A DNA stretch of 64,000 nucleotides from Cohnella fermenti (GTDB taxonomy: Bacteria; Bacillota; Bacilli; Paenibacillales; Paenibacillaceae). A program made the translations under genes and the position numbers. The stretch is taken from positions 27,070 to 91,069 of the forward strand of contig NZ_SSOB01000032.1 in the NCBI RefSeq assembly GCF_004801405.1. The letters are read 5' to 3'. Position 1 is the first letter of the stretch. Each line of letters opens with the position of its first letter. Below the pieces are notes generated by a model that ran no database searches, had not been told where the DNA came from, and was given only the letters and a program-made list of their open reading frames with translations. Below are positions 53,501 through 62,948 of this stretch, piece after piece.

Positions 53501-54183
53501 AAGGCGGGAGTGGGCAGATCTCCACGCTCGACCAGATAAGCCCGAAGCGCTTTGGCGCAGGTTTTCTGAAATGGAACCCGTCGTTCCTTTGCTCCCTTTC
53601 CCATGACCCTCAGCTCCATCTCGTGCATATGGAGATCGTCTATGCGCAAACCGAGGAGCTCGCCAATGCGAATGCCTGTATCCAGAAACAACAGTAGGAT
53701 CGTGTAATCACGAAGTCCGGTGAAAGTTGATTGATCCGGTTGTCTCAGTAGCCGCACGAGTTCGTCGTTGGAAAACGTAGCGATCGCATCTTTGGGAGCT
53801 TTGACAGACGTCAAGGCTGATGCCGGATTCGTCGGGATGTGTCCGTTTCGATGCAGAAACCGAAAAAAGATCCGGCAGCAGCTCAGACGTCCGTTGATCG
53901 TTTGCGGGGCTAACTGTTTCTCAAGCATGTAGCCGAGGAAGTGACGCTGTAAGTTATCGGCGGTGATTTGATCAAAGTCCGCGCATTGCTGTTGTTCTTC
54001 CAATACCTGCAGCAGGTAATGCAACGTGCTGTCATAATAAGCAATGGAGCGTTGGCTGAGGTTCCGGGATCGGCAGTCCTGGAGGAAAAGATTGATCCAT
54101 TCCTCGTTCGAAGGTTGGGTCGAAAAAGACCGATCTGTTTGAGTGAACACGCGATTGGTACGACGTTTAACGGGACTATTCAT
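50528..54183 (-). CDS. Tyrosine recombinase (recB-like), copy 3, interrupted by a group II intron
   Basis: Exon 1 is 54183-53370 and exon 2 is 50688-50528. Joined, they make 324 residues with the same catalytic set as the other copies. The junction restores HTMAK-MYIRNGG across the intron, exactly as in copies 1 and 2. The start here is ATG where the other copies have GTG. Without splicing the protein ends just after HTFRHTMAK in about ten wrong residues and lacks the GHS and Tyr parts. Confidence 0.85.
50689..50820 (-). ncRNA. Intron domains V and VI plus a 3' extension
   Basis: Domain V is CCCGG and TGCG paired with CGCA and CCGGG around a GCGAAAGTC tip. Domain VI pairs GTGTGAGG (50790-50783) with CCTATCGCAC (50748-50739), leaving a bulged A as branch point. 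The splice site should follow closely, but the exon begins only after a further 50 nt (50738-50689) with two perfect hairpins (CCCC-GTAA-GGGG and CCCTTC-TGCG-GAAGGG). Similar 3' extensions are known in some Bacillus cereus group introns. Confidence 0.7.
50860..52671 (-). CDS. ltrA: Group II intron reverse transcriptase/maturase with HNH endonuclease
   Basis: About 603 residues from the GTG at 52671, which has GGAGGG 8 nt upstream; ATG at 52638 is the alternative. The RT domain has RPLGIPCMVDRLIQQ, SYGFRPLRSTHHA, DIDIKGFFDNV, SRGTPQGGILSPLL and YADDF (about residue 273). The maturase X domain and a C-terminal HNH nuclease (MDVHCHHVLPSHLGG, near 528) follow. It should promote splicing and target-primed reverse transcription of its intron. 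Confidence 0.92.
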   Translation of the reverse strand: MQALRHWDYYGMTSTFTDLHERAATRETFTHLYDIITSRQNILLAFRTIKSNEGSQTPGTDGKTITDMKKLTDDELVALVQHTLKLYRPKKVRRTFIEKDNGKWRPLGIPCMVDRLIQQCCKQVLEPIAEAHFYMHSYGFRPLRSTHHAMARAQYLVNIVRMHYVVDIDIKGFFDNVNHTLLIKQCWNMGIRDKKVLRIISKMLKAEIEGEGIPSRGTPQGGILSPLLSGIVLHDLDMWVARQWEIFEAHHAYKWNSHKYAALRLSGLKEGYIVRYADDFKIFCPDAKSAQKWFHAVRLYLKDRLKLDISPEKSQIVNLRKRPSEFLGFTIRAAKKGNNRVAHTGVTDKKKQQIKKETRARIQQLRLSPTSRNAILFNSFVLGLHNYFRRATHVSTAFSRLAYDLRAYTYNRLKSVATYAHPANPPPTYTKFYRTSYRTFQVAGVYLYPLANVKMTVNKSFNQQLNPFTAAGRRLIHQKLKGHIVTEIIALMNANIIGRSVEYLDNRISRYSMRSGKCEIIGMFLVAMDVHCHHVLPSHLGGSDKYSNLRILHKDVHKLIHATQNQTIEQLMTKLGLTAKMVDTVNKYRSHCKLEPIQFPVHE

Positions 54184-55156
54184 GAGACATCTTCCTTTCT
54201 TCTTTGCATTTCTGGACATAACGAAGAAGCGATTCGACGGGGCTGCTTGTTTCGTGCCGATGGCGTACATCGGCGGGCTGGAGCGGCACATAGTGACGGG
54301 TCATGGTGATGTCGCTATGTCCTAAAAGGGCTTGCAAAGCGTAGGCATTACCGCCATGCATTAAAAAAGATTTGGCCATCGTTCGTCGGAAGGCATGGGC
54401 GGAACCGCTTATACCGGCGTCATGGCAATGCTTGATAATCAACTGCTTGATCGTGTCTGGCTGAAGGGGTTGCCCTTTGCTTGAGATCCATAAGCCATCA
54501 TGCTGCTGTCCGCCGCGCAGTCGCAGATACGAGCGGAGTGCCGCGGCGCAAGTGTTCTGCATGGGGACGAAGCGGCTTTTGTTTCCTTTTCCTTGGGCAA
54601 TGCGAATAAAGCCGTCCTGAAAGTCCAGGTCGGAAATAAGCAAGGTGCTTAATTCGGCAAGTCGAATACCGGTATCCAGCAATAACAACATCATGGTGTA
54701 GTCCCGCAGTCCCGTGAATCGCCTGAGATTGGGTTGATGAAGAATGCATTCCACTTCCGCTTCCGTGAAGCAGATGGGCTCGTAAGGGCTGACCTGTGAA
54801 TTCGAAGGCATGGCTATGGCGAAGTTTTCTCCAGCTGTATCCGGAAATGCGAATCGAAAAAATTGCCGACACGTATAAAATCGGCCACGAATGGAATGCC
54901 GGGCATAGCCTTGCTCGTTCAATTGTTGAAGCCAATCGCGAAGGACCATCACGCTGTTGGAAGCGAGGAACGGCATCTGGCGAGAGATAAAAAATCGTTC
55001 CAAGCCCAACAAGTGGAAGAAATAGTACGTGATCGTTCGGGGAGATAAACCGCGATGAGAGGCGGCAAGGAGAAATTGCCGAACCTGATCTTGAAATTCA
55101 GGTTGGTGGAAGCCGTGCAGGTTGTAGGGAATAGTGCTTGGACTCGTAATCGTCAT
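54176..55156 (-). CDS. Tyrosine recombinase, first of pair (recA-like), copy 3
   Basis: 326 residues, intact, nearly the same as copy 2: TGIRLAEL, GKGNKSRFVP, HAFRR, GHSDITMTR and Tyr in RHYVPL. It overlaps its intron-split partner by 8 bp. The adjacent right end borders the 3' tRNA half that matches tRNA-Leu copy 1. Confidence 0.9.
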   Translation of the reverse strand: MTITSPSTIPYNLHGFHQPEFQDQVRQFLLAASHRGLSPRTITYYFFHLLGLERFFISRQMPFLASNSVMVLRDWLQQLNEQGYARHSIRGRFYTCRQFFRFAFPDTAGENFAIAMPSNSQVSPYEPICFTEAEVECILHQPNLRRFTGLRDYTMMLLLLDTGIRLAELSTLLISDLDFQDGFIRIAQGKGNKSRFVPMQNTCAAALRSYLRLRGGQQHDGLWISSKGQPLQPDTIKQLIIKHCHDAGISGSAHAFRRTMAKSFLMHGGNAYALQALLGHSDITMTRHYVPLQPADVRHRHETSSPVESLLRYVQKCKEERKMSHE

Positions 55157-55368
55157 ACAGAAGGCCCCCCAATCAGGAAATAGAGGGAGAAGCAGAATGG
55201 AGAATTAGAGGGGGATCATCCGGTCGACGCGCTTTTCTCCCGCGCCAGATTCGGCGAATGAAATCCACTGGGCGAATAATCTGGCGCGTCTCCCGTTCAT
55301 GAGGAACCCTGACTCCATCTGCTTCTCCCGGTCCCGAATTTAGCGCGTCTCGGGCCAGACACGCCGAC
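55157..55368 (-). repeat. Right-end repeat, copy 3
   Basis: 212 bp homologous to the other right ends, with GCGCCAGATT/AATCTGGCGC and ending CAGACACGCCGAC at the crossover TTCAGGT. Confidence 0.75.
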
Positions 55369-55423
55369 TTCAGGTGCCAGTAATGGAAACATTGTGGTCG
55401 TTCGAGTCCTCTCGACCGCATCA
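55369..55423 (+). pseudogene. 3' half of tRNA-Leu, matching copy 1
   Basis: From TTCAGGT on it matches tRNA-Leu copy 1 (23215) with three changes (AG to TC before the T loop and CCA to TCA). The changes would weaken the T stem, as expected of a fragment free of selection. Confidence 0.88.
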
Positions 55424-55434
55424 TACCTACAATC

Positions 55435-55458
55435 AAACCCTTCTTCGGAAGGGTTTTT
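55435..55458 (+). terminator. Terminator behind the second displaced tRNA half
   Basis: AAACCCTTC-TTCG-GAAGGGTTT with a T-run; related to the tail of tRNA-Leu copy 1. Confidence 0.8.
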
Positions 55459-55853
55459 ATTTTGTGTTTTTAAGAAATGGACCATCGCAAAATTCCAATA
55501 GGAAAAGAGTATACTTAACGGGGCCGTTTTTTAAGTTTATGAAGGAACCGCAAAAAATGATGCATTTATATCGTCCCTTTAAGGTTCAATCGCTGATAGT
55601 GACGATGCGGCATTTTTATCGCGGAACCGCAGATGAACGAAGTGGGGGTCATCTTCTTGTGAAAGATGCCCTTCATTGTATATTGTAACGGGATGGATAC
55701 ATCAAATTGATAACGGAAACATCTTGATAATTTGTCGTAAAATGCGATAAAATGGAACTATATAATAGCTTGAGAAAAACAGCCTCGAGGCGGTGGTGCC
55801 GCATCGCGGCTATTTGTATAAGCGTATTTTCAATTCGATAAGTAGGTGTTGTT
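55459..55853 (+). promoter_or_regulatory. Leader region and promoter of the STAND gene
   Basis: No gene is seen. TTGATA (55724-55729), an 18-bp spacer and TAAAAT (55748-55753) form a candidate promoter; a second TATAAT is at about 55761. The stretch 55494-55680 shows nothing I recognise. Confidence 0.4.
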
Positions 55854-58800
55854 TTGTTAGAGATTACAGGAACGGACATACAATCATTGAATGATTCTGA
55901 TCTTCGGTCGCTTGTCGGATATCTTTGTGAAGCAGAACTACGTTCACAAGGATTGTCGATCGCAGGGGTAACTTGGGGTGGTCATCAAAATGCAACAGAT
56001 GGTGGAATAGATGTTCGAGTAGATTTAACTACGATGTTGCATAATGATAGTTTTGTTCCTCGTTCTAAAACAGGTTTCCAAGTCAAAAATTCCGATATGC
56101 CTCGTGCAAAAATAATAGCTGAAATGAAACCGGATGGGATGTTGAGAGAGGTCATTCGTGATTTAGCTGTCAATAACGGTGCATATGTTATTGTGAGTAG
56201 TCAAGGATCAACATCCGATTCGGTGCTCAGAAGCAGAAGACTAGCAATGCAGGATGCATTGTCAGATGAGGAGCCTTCAGTAGCAATAAAATTGGATTTC
56301 TACGATCGGGAAAGAATAGCATCGTGGGTTAGATCTCATCCTTCACTCATCCTTTGGATCAGAGAAAAGATTGGTCGTCCAGTACAAGGTTGGGAACCTT
56401 ACGGGAATTGGTCAAATATTACAAGAGAAAAAGAAGAAGAATATCTGCTTGATGGCCATCTTCGATTATATAATAGTTCGACTCGTCATTCTGGTGGTTT
56501 GACTGCAGTGAATGGCATTAACGAAATTCGAAATAAATTACAGAATGCCAGATCGTCCGTTCGCCTAGTTGGATTATCTGGTGTAGGAAAGACCCGATTA
56601 TTGCAAGCATTGTTTGATGATAAAATTGGTGAAAATCCTTTGAATCCTTTGCAGGCTTTTTATTGTGATGTTGCAAACCATCCTATCCCTGATCCCCAAA
56701 ATTTTGCTACCCAATTAGTTGCATTTCAAAGAAATGCTATTCTTGTTGTGGATAATTGCCCCCCGGATTTACATAGAAACTTAACTACAATTTGTTCAAG
56801 GTTAAACAGTTCAGTGAGCTTGATTACGGTCGAATATGATGTTCGAGAAGATCAGCCGGAGATAACTGAAATATTTCATTTGGAACCAGCGTCTACTGAG
56901 TTAATAGAAAGAGTCATTCGGATGCGATTTCCGAACATAGGCGGCGTTGGAGCCCGTGTCATTGCTAAATTCTCAGGTGGAAATGCGCGAATTGCTATTG
57001 CTTTAGGAAGAACAATTGATCATGTCGAAGATGTTTCACAACTTAATGATGAAGCGCTTTTTTCAAGATTATTTGTACAACGGAATGATCAGGATAACAA
57101 TTTGCTAAAAGCAGCAGAAGTATGTTCGCTTGTCTACTCTTTCGACTGCCAGACAGGCGAGGATGATGATGAATTAAAGCTACTTGGTTCGCTAGTGGGA
57201 ATGAATGTTCTTGAACTTTATCAAAAAATAAGTGAGTTAAGGCGACGTGAACTTGTACAGCGAAGAAGTGTATGGGGAGCTGTGTTACCTCATGCACTTG
57301 CAAATAGACTAGCGAAGAGGGCCTTAGAAAATATACCGCTCAGCTTCATGCTAGATACTTTTGAAAATAGAGCGTCTGAACGACTTTTAAAGTCATTTTC
57401 AAGACGATTGAGTTATCTTCACCTTAGTAAGCAGGCCAAAGAAATAGCTAAGATATGGTTAAGTGAAGGAGGATTATTGGGGAACCTATCAAAAATAAAT
57501 TCATTCGGGACTAGCCTGTTAAAAAATATAGCGCCGATAGTGCCCATGGAAACCCTTTCAGAAATTGAAAGGGTAGGAACTGAAGAACTGATTATAAATG
57601 GAGAAATTGATCAATTAAATGAAATATCGAAAGTATTATATTCTATTGCTTATGAACCGGATTTATTTAATCGTGCCGTGAATCTGCTATGCCAATTCGC
57701 TTTAAATGAAGATTCGAAAGCACGAGAGTTATTGCAATCTTTGTTTCATATAAAACTTTCGGGTACCCACGCTACAGGAGAGCAGAGACTGGGCGTTGTT
57801 GTAAGATTGTTTGAATCAAATCAAAATAAATTAATCCACTTAGGTTTGTTTTTGTTGAGTGCCGCTTTACAAGTTTGGAGTATAAGCTCGAATAATAGTT
57901 TTGAATTTGGTGCAAGGCCAAGAGATTATGGATATTGGCCAAAAACATTCGATGAATCAAAACAGTGGTTTACATTGTTTTTGGAATATGCAGTTCAAAT
58001 TGCGATTTCTGGATCCCCATCAGCAATGGATGCAAAGAAGTTGTTGGCAGACAAATTCAGAGAATTGTGGGTAGGTGCTGAAATGCATGAAGAGTTATCC
58101 GCGGCGGCTATCCGCATTTCTGAGAAAACCACCTGGAACGAGGGATGGATCGCGGTTAAAGCCACGGTCAGATACGATGGGAAGGATATGACGGAAGATG
58201 TGTTAGGTCGATTAGAGCACCTTGACTCATTATTAGTACCTACTTCTTTAATTGAGCGTGCGAGACTACTTGCGCTTTCACGCGGTCATCCTTATGATCT
58301 TTTAGATACTTTTGATGATGAAGTTGAGCCTCTACATACAGCTGAGAATCTTACCCGGTTACTTGGTAAGGATGTAGGTTCTAACGAAGAGACTCTTCTT
58401 CAATTACTGCCAGAAGTACTAGGCGGGGAAGGATCAAGGTTGTATTATTTTGGTCAGGGTTTGGCTGAGGGCTCTATTGCACCGGCAAAATTGTGGTGTT
58501 ATTTTAAAAATAAATTACTGTCAATTGAAGAATCAGAAAGGAACTATCAAGTAGTTCGTGGATTTATAAATGTACTGTCCGAGACAAACGAAGTATTGTG
58601 CAATAAGCTGCTGGATGAAGCATTGCTGGACGAATTTTGGAGTACTGTGTTTCCAATTCTACAAATCAGCACATCTATTGGCACCCGAGGTGCTAGAAGG
58701 CTTATGGAGTCACTCACAATCGGAAAAGCTTCAATATCACAGTTCAGATACTTAGCTTACGGCAGAGCGCATGAGAATATAAACGACGAAGATTTATCAG

Positions 58801-59621
58801 AACTGTTATTGGAATTGGCACTATACAATTACGGAGTTTGGGAATCCATAGAGATATTACGTATGAGACTTCATGGTCTTGCAGCGAAGGAAGTAAGCGA
58901 AATCATAAAATCTACGGGACGCAAGCTAATTTCGGATTTCGGATTTTTGAGTGATGGTAATCATGGACATGAAATTAAATATGAAATCGCAGAGATTATA
59001 AACGTTTGTTATGCGGATGAGGCAATAGATGAAACAAAATCATTATGCATCCGACTTGCCAATGCGTTGATCAGTAGAGAAATTTATACTTTTGATTTCG
59101 ACAGTGTATTTTCTGCGCTTGCTAAAACACAACCGTTTGTTTTCATGGATGTTTTCATCCGCAAAGAAGTAATAGGAGAGTCGGATTGGTTCTTTTCCAG
59201 ACTCTCTGTTAGGGAAGATCCGGTAGATGTGATTGAGGATGAAATTATACTACAATGGTGCGAAATCGATCCGGAGAGCAGGTATGCACTTGCTTCTTTA
59301 GCAATAAAGCCATTTTTGACTGACGAAAATAGCGCTTCAATTATGTGGTCTAATCTAGCTGATAAGTTTGTTGCTCATGCACCGGATCCAGTCGAAGTTT
59401 TAAAAAATTTCGGAGACAAGTTCCATCCCTCACGCTGGAGTGGATCTTTATCCACAATCTTAGAGAGTCGGCTTAAACTAATTGATGAATACAAGGAACA
59501 TACCAATCCTAAAATTTCACAATGGGCTTATCAAAAAGAACTTGATTTAAAAAGAGAAATTCAATTCCATCAAGAACGAGAACAGCGGCGGCAAAGTGAG
59601 GAAAATGAGCGATTTGAATAA
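55854..59621 (+). CDS. STAND NTPase with N-terminal nuclease-like domain (Avs-like)
   Basis: 1255 residues; the only start not cut off by a stop is the TTG at 55854, with TAGGTG upstream. Residues 1-175 look like a restriction-type nuclease (WGGHQNATDGGIDVRVD then GFQVKNS, a D...QxK pattern, and AYVIVSSQ). A STAND NTPase follows, with P-loop VGLSGVGKT near 240 and AILVVDNCPP near 297. The rest to 1255 is helical repeats likely to sense a phage protein. This layout matches Avs-type immune sensors that activate DNA cleavage on phage recognition. Subtype not assigned. Confidence 0.72.
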   Translation: MLEITGTDIQSLNDSDLRSLVGYLCEAELRSQGLSIAGVTWGGHQNATDGGIDVRVDLTTMLHNDSFVPRSKTGFQVKNSDMPRAKIIAEMKPDGMLREVIRDLAVNNGAYVIVSSQGSTSDSVLRSRRLAMQDALSDEEPSVAIKLDFYDRERIASWVRSHPSLILWIREKIGRPVQGWEPYGNWSNITREKEEEYLLDGHLRLYNSSTRHSGGLTAVNGINEIRNKLQNARSSVRLVGLSGVGKTRLLQALFDDKIGENPLNPLQAFYCDVANHPIPDPQNFATQLVAFQRNAILVVDNCPPDLHRNLTTICSRLNSSVSLITVEYDVREDQPEITEIFHLEPASTELIERVIRMRFPNIGGVGARVIAKFSGGNARIAIALGRTIDHVEDVSQLNDEALFSRLFVQRNDQDNNLLKAAEVCSLVYSFDCQTGEDDDELKLLGSLVGMNVLELYQKISELRRRELVQRRSVWGAVLPHALANRLAKRALENIPLSFMLDTFENRASERLLKSFSRRLSYLHLSKQAKEIAKIWLSEGGLLGNLSKINSFGTSLLKNIAPIVPMETLSEIERVGTEELIINGEIDQLNEISKVLYSIAYEPDLFNRAVNLLCQFALNEDSKARELLQSLFHIKLSGTHATGEQRLGVVVRLFESNQNKLIHLGLFLLSAALQVWSISSNNSFEFGARPRDYGYWPKTFDESKQWFTLFLEYAVQIAISGSPSAMDAKKLLADKFRELWVGAEMHEELSAAAIRISEKTTWNEGWIAVKATVRYDGKDMTEDVLGRLEHLDSLLVPTSLIERARLLALSRGHPYDLLDTFDDEVEPLHTAENLTRLLGKDVGSNEETLLQLLPEVLGGEGSRLYYFGQGLAEGSIAPAKLWCYFKNKLLSIEESERNYQVVRGFINVLSETNEVLCNKLLDEALLDEFWSTVFPILQISTSIGTRGARRLMESLTIGKASISQFRYLAYGRAHENINDEDLSELLLELALYNYGVWESIEILRMRLHGLAAKEVSEIIKSTGRKLISDFGFLSDGNHGHEIKYEIAEIINVCYADEAIDETKSLCIRLANALISREIYTFDFDSVFSALAKTQPFVFMDVFIRKEVIGESDWFFSRLSVREDPVDVIEDEIILQWCEIDPESRYALASLAIKPFLTDENSASIMWSNLADKFVAHAPDPVEVLKNFGDKFHPSRWSGSLSTILESRLKLIDEYKEHTNPKISQWAYQKELDLKREIQFHQEREQRRQSEENERFE

Positions 59622-59647
59622 ACGATATTTATAGAGGAGTGATAAAT

Positions 59648-60553
59648 GTGTTAGCCGGAAGATTAGAATATTCGGGGGGAGCAAGGACTCTCTGTGAATT
59701 TTACACACGTCACATTAACTCGGATTACCAAGGGGGCATCCCAAGACTTATTATTAGTTTGTCGCCAGAGAAAACATTCCCAATCGAAGTAGACGGAATA
59801 GATTATAAAACTTTTGCTGCCATCAATTGCGATGGAACTGCAAAATTATCAAATGTAAATGTGGGATATATTAAAGGGCCATCATTCTTCCGAATGCTTC
59901 CAGGTGGAATAACCTTCATTATTGAATTATCAAGAGAACAAATAAATATGATTGAAAGTAGTAGACAATTTAGGGATGTCGAAGTTGATTTGGATTTACA
60001 ATTACTGGTTTCTTTTAATAAAGAGTACTTGTTTAATTTTAATTATGTAGTTGAACTGCCTTTAAGGTTACATGTTCAAATAAATAAATCCGTATGGGTT
60101 GAGGAGTTTCTTAAGAATTGGAGTTACTACGAGGGTAACGAGAAAATGCTCCGTTTCAATTACTTGTTTAAGCTTCCAAACACATCAAAACTTATTATTT
60201 CAGCGCGGAAATCGTTCTCCGAAAATAAATTCAATGATACGCTTGCTACATGTTTTAAAGTGTTAGAGGCCATCCCTAAAGAAATGGGATTTAAAAATCC
60301 TAATTTATTTTTTGAAGAATTACGTGTAAAGGCTAGTAATCACAATAACAATTTATATGGGAAAGTTGATTTTGTCAATGAGTTATATGGAAAGATTAAA
60401 GGATTTATGCATATTGCCCGACATGTCGAAACCGATGAAGACAAAAACATAATCGATAGAACTATAAGTTCAAGTGATGCTTTTCTAGCTCTACATTGTA
60501 CAGAATTAATTGTAAATTATCTTATAGAAAGTATTGCAAATGAAGAAACTTAA
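59648..60553 (+). CDS. Protein of unknown function downstream of the STAND gene
   Basis: 301 residues from a GTG at 59648 with GAGGAG 8 nt upstream (GTG at 59639 overlaps that site). The N-terminal half is strand-rich (PRLIISLSPEKTFPIEVDG). The C-terminal half is helical with an abortive-infection HEPN-like feel (CFKVLEAIPKEMG, SSSDAFLALHCTELIVNYLI), but no catalytic Rx4-6H is clear. The gap to the STAND gene is only 26 bp, so they are likely co-transcribed. Confidence 0.6.
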   Translation: MLAGRLEYSGGARTLCEFYTRHINSDYQGGIPRLIISLSPEKTFPIEVDGIDYKTFAAINCDGTAKLSNVNVGYIKGPSFFRMLPGGITFIIELSREQINMIESSRQFRDVEVDLDLQLLVSFNKEYLFNFNYVVELPLRLHVQINKSVWVEEFLKNWSYYEGNEKMLRFNYLFKLPNTSKLIISARKSFSENKFNDTLATCFKVLEAIPKEMGFKNPNLFFEELRVKASNHNNNLYGKVDFVNELYGKIKGFMHIARHVETDEDKNIIDRTISSSDAFLALHCTELIVNYLIESIANEET

Positions 60554-60633
60554 ATCGGATATACGATAAAGCCTCAACGTATCTATTTGATAAATGATGA
60601 TATGAGTGATTAGTGTTGAACGGAGGCGAGCAA

Positions 60634-61716
60634 GTGACTAGAGATATAGATGCGGAATTCGTGGAAAAGGCCACTGCAATATTGTTATCCATGCTTAAAA
60701 TTGATTTAAACACAGGGGAAGATGAGTCAATTAAATTAAAGTATATAAATAGAGAAGATATTTTTCAGCTAGCAGAGAATCTGCGATTATTGGAAGAATA
60801 TAATTTAAAGAATTTGAATGAGAAATTAATAACAAGTGGTAGAAAGGTTAGTGACTTTCTTACGGAACATACATTTGCTGCAGAACTGATAAGAAATCAT
60901 GGCTGGAAAGTTGAAATTAAATACGAACCTCAGGAAGGAAGAAAAACTGATTTTGTTATTATTTTAGATGAATTCAAAGAAAAAATCTTTAATATTCAAA
61001 TGAAGAATTCATCGCCCACTGAGAGAGAAAATCGAAGGGAGAAGATTTATCAGGAGATCAAAAAAGAATTAAAGAAAGTTAAGCGGGCAAGGTTCTATAG
61101 TATTTCTATGCATGAAGATTTTACAAATATATATACTTCGAGTTTTATAGAATTTATCAAACAAAATATTAATCAGGCCGATAATGTTAAAATACCGTTT
61201 TATGTTGGTAATAAATCGCTCGCAGAAGTATGCTTTAACGAGATAAACAATCCACAATGTGATTGTATGCTACCAGGAGTGAGCGGCGACATGAACTTTA
61301 TTAATATAACTGGAGAAGAGAGAGGGCATTTTTATAATGCTTTAAAAAAAGCAGCTATTTCATTCTCCTTGCCTAGTGAAAATAATAATATAAATCTGAT
61401 TATATCAGAAGCGAATAATAAAGATAATATTGACATAGCTGAAGCCATTTATGGAGCTGAGTTTTTTGTATTCGATAGTAATACTGATTCGATGAAAATG
61501 AGCAGATACGAAAATGGATTCTATCATAGTGAGGATTCGAGAAATGTTACAGCTGTTGTAACCATGAGAAAAAGAGAAGAGTCGAGAAAAATATCGAGCT
61601 TTTCAAAAAAAATATTTTTCAAACACATTCACGAAGATGCAGGGGAAGCTATCCTGGCTCTTCTTAAATTTGATAGAATTATCGGATCTAACAATACTAT
61701 AACCCATCGATACTGA
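60634..61716 (+). CDS. PD-(D/E)XK-like nuclease domain protein
   Basis: 360 residues from a GTG at 60634 with GGAGGCGAG upstream (an in-frame GTG at 60613 lacks such a site). A nuclease core lies at residues 80-150: FAAELIRNHGW with an early Glu, then RKTDFVIIL and NIQMKNS, the D...QxK pattern of PD-(D/E)XK enzymes. The C-terminal half is a domain I do not recognise. It follows the unknown gene by 80 bp and may be part of the same cluster. Confidence 0.62.
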   Translation: MTRDIDAEFVEKATAILLSMLKIDLNTGEDESIKLKYINREDIFQLAENLRLLEEYNLKNLNEKLITSGRKVSDFLTEHTFAAELIRNHGWKVEIKYEPQEGRKTDFVIILDEFKEKIFNIQMKNSSPTERENRREKIYQEIKKELKKVKRARFYSISMHEDFTNIYTSSFIEFIKQNINQADNVKIPFYVGNKSLAEVCFNEINNPQCDCMLPGVSGDMNFINITGEERGHFYNALKKAAISFSLPSENNNINLIISEANNKDNIDIAEAIYGAEFFVFDSNTDSMKMSRYENGFYHSEDSRNVTAVVTMRKREESRKISSFSKKIFFKHIHEDAGEAILALLKFDRIIGSNNTITHRY

Positions 61717-61874
61717 AAAGTCATTTGATAGCTTGTAACCAAAGTGCAAAAGAAAGCATAATAGTCGAAAAATTCTTCGATTTGGGTCTTGGTCTGTCAG
61801 AAGCTAGAAGTGGGTTCGACAAGGTATTTCAGCAATATGGAAATAAAATATTCCGGACATACACCAGTACCTAA

Positions 61875-61900
61875 CCGCATCGCGGCCCTTCGGGTTTTTT
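61875..61900 (+). terminator. Possible terminator between nuclease genes
   Basis: GGCCCTTCGGGTTTTTT includes a short CCC/GGG hairpin followed by a T-run. Confidence 0.35.
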
Positions 61901-61966
61901 GATGGAGTGGGTCTCGTCATATCAATACAAGAACGTTATAAAAAATTCCTGAAGGGGCGAAAAGAT

Positions 61967-62719
61967 ATGTATGCTTTATCAATAATGGAAATCAGACAAA
62001 TAAAAACACTATTGTCTCAAGCCAAAGCGTTAGAAAAAACAGTTGATGATATTCTCAATAGGGATGTAGCTGAGCATAGTAGATATACATCTTTTAAGGA
62101 TATGGCTTTAACATATAATGATTTAGCAAATCGTGCAAAAGCAGTGATGAGATTTGGTAGTTTTTATACTATGAATACAGACAACATGAGAACTTCAGGG
62201 AATACATTGTGGCCTGATGCAAAGAATATACTGGAATCGGTTTTAGTAAGCACACGGTTTTTAATCTCATCGTTAGAAAGTCAGATTGACTTTGTTTCAG
62301 AAGAGATCGATAACGTAGGAAATTTTATTAAGACTAAATTACGCAATGTAATCTTTGAAATACCTTCAAAAGAGAAAGATATTCAAAATGCAATTGAAAA
62401 CTTATTTATTGGTAAAGGATATGATAAAGGAATTGATTATGACAGAGAAACGGGGAAATTTAATTTTTCTGGTCGCGAATATATTCCGGATTTTATTATA
62501 CCTAAACTCAGAATTTGTATTGAAGTTAAGTTATTAAATGACCGAAATAAAAAATCTAAAATTATAGAAGAAATAAATGCTGATATAACAGCTTATCAAA
62601 AAATCTATGAAAGTGTTTTATTTGTAATATACGACATCGGGATAATAAGAGATGAAATTGAGTTTAGTAGAGATATTGAGAACCATAGTGGTGTAAAACT
62701 GATAATTGTTAAGCATTAA
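61967..62719 (+). CDS. PD-(D/E)XK-like nuclease with N-terminal coiled coil
   Basis: 250 residues from the ATG at 61967, with AAGGGG upstream (a GTG at 61907 extends the frame). The first 120 residues are helical. The C-terminal core has IQNAIENLFIGKGYDKG, then EYIPDFIIPKLRICIEVKLL with Asp near 174 and ExK near 186, a good nuclease active-site pattern, and an AYQKIYESVLFVIYD strand. Small nucleases of this type occur in defense clusters as effectors. Confidence 0.65.
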   Translation: MYALSIMEIRQIKTLLSQAKALEKTVDDILNRDVAEHSRYTSFKDMALTYNDLANRAKAVMRFGSFYTMNTDNMRTSGNTLWPDAKNILESVLVSTRFLISSLESQIDFVSEEIDNVGNFIKTKLRNVIFEIPSKEKDIQNAIENLFIGKGYDKGIDYDRETGKFNFSGREYIPDFIIPKLRICIEVKLLNDRNKKSKIIEEINADITAYQKIYESVLFVIYDIGIIRDEIEFSRDIENHSGVKLIIVKH

Positions 62720-62948
62720 TTTAATCTCTCCAGGTCAAATTGCCCGCAGCTTGCTGTGGGGAATTCGTTAGAGGGAGTCAGGAGGAAAATTAAAGAATTA
62801 TGAAGATCGTTAAAACTGATTTAATAAACCGAAACAAAGTATCACTTAATATTCCAATCACACAGCGTCGCTGTTTCAGTGATTTGCAAAAAAGCATGAC
62901 AGCTAGTGACTGGGAGTGTTACCGGCTATGGATAGGAGTGATTCAGCC
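62720..62948. other. Spacer before the metalloprotease gene
   Basis: Contains a CCCGCAGC/GCTGTGGG inverted repeat at about 62742-62760 and no clear gene. Confidence 0.3.

Noticed and set aside
53341..54291. A naturally short 316-residue recombinase
   Set aside because: The last residues read into the intron; the missing part lies at 50528-50688 and splicing restores the full protein.
55374..55688. Plus-strand 104-codon frame
   Set aside because: It runs through the tRNA fragment and the terminator and has no ribosome binding site.
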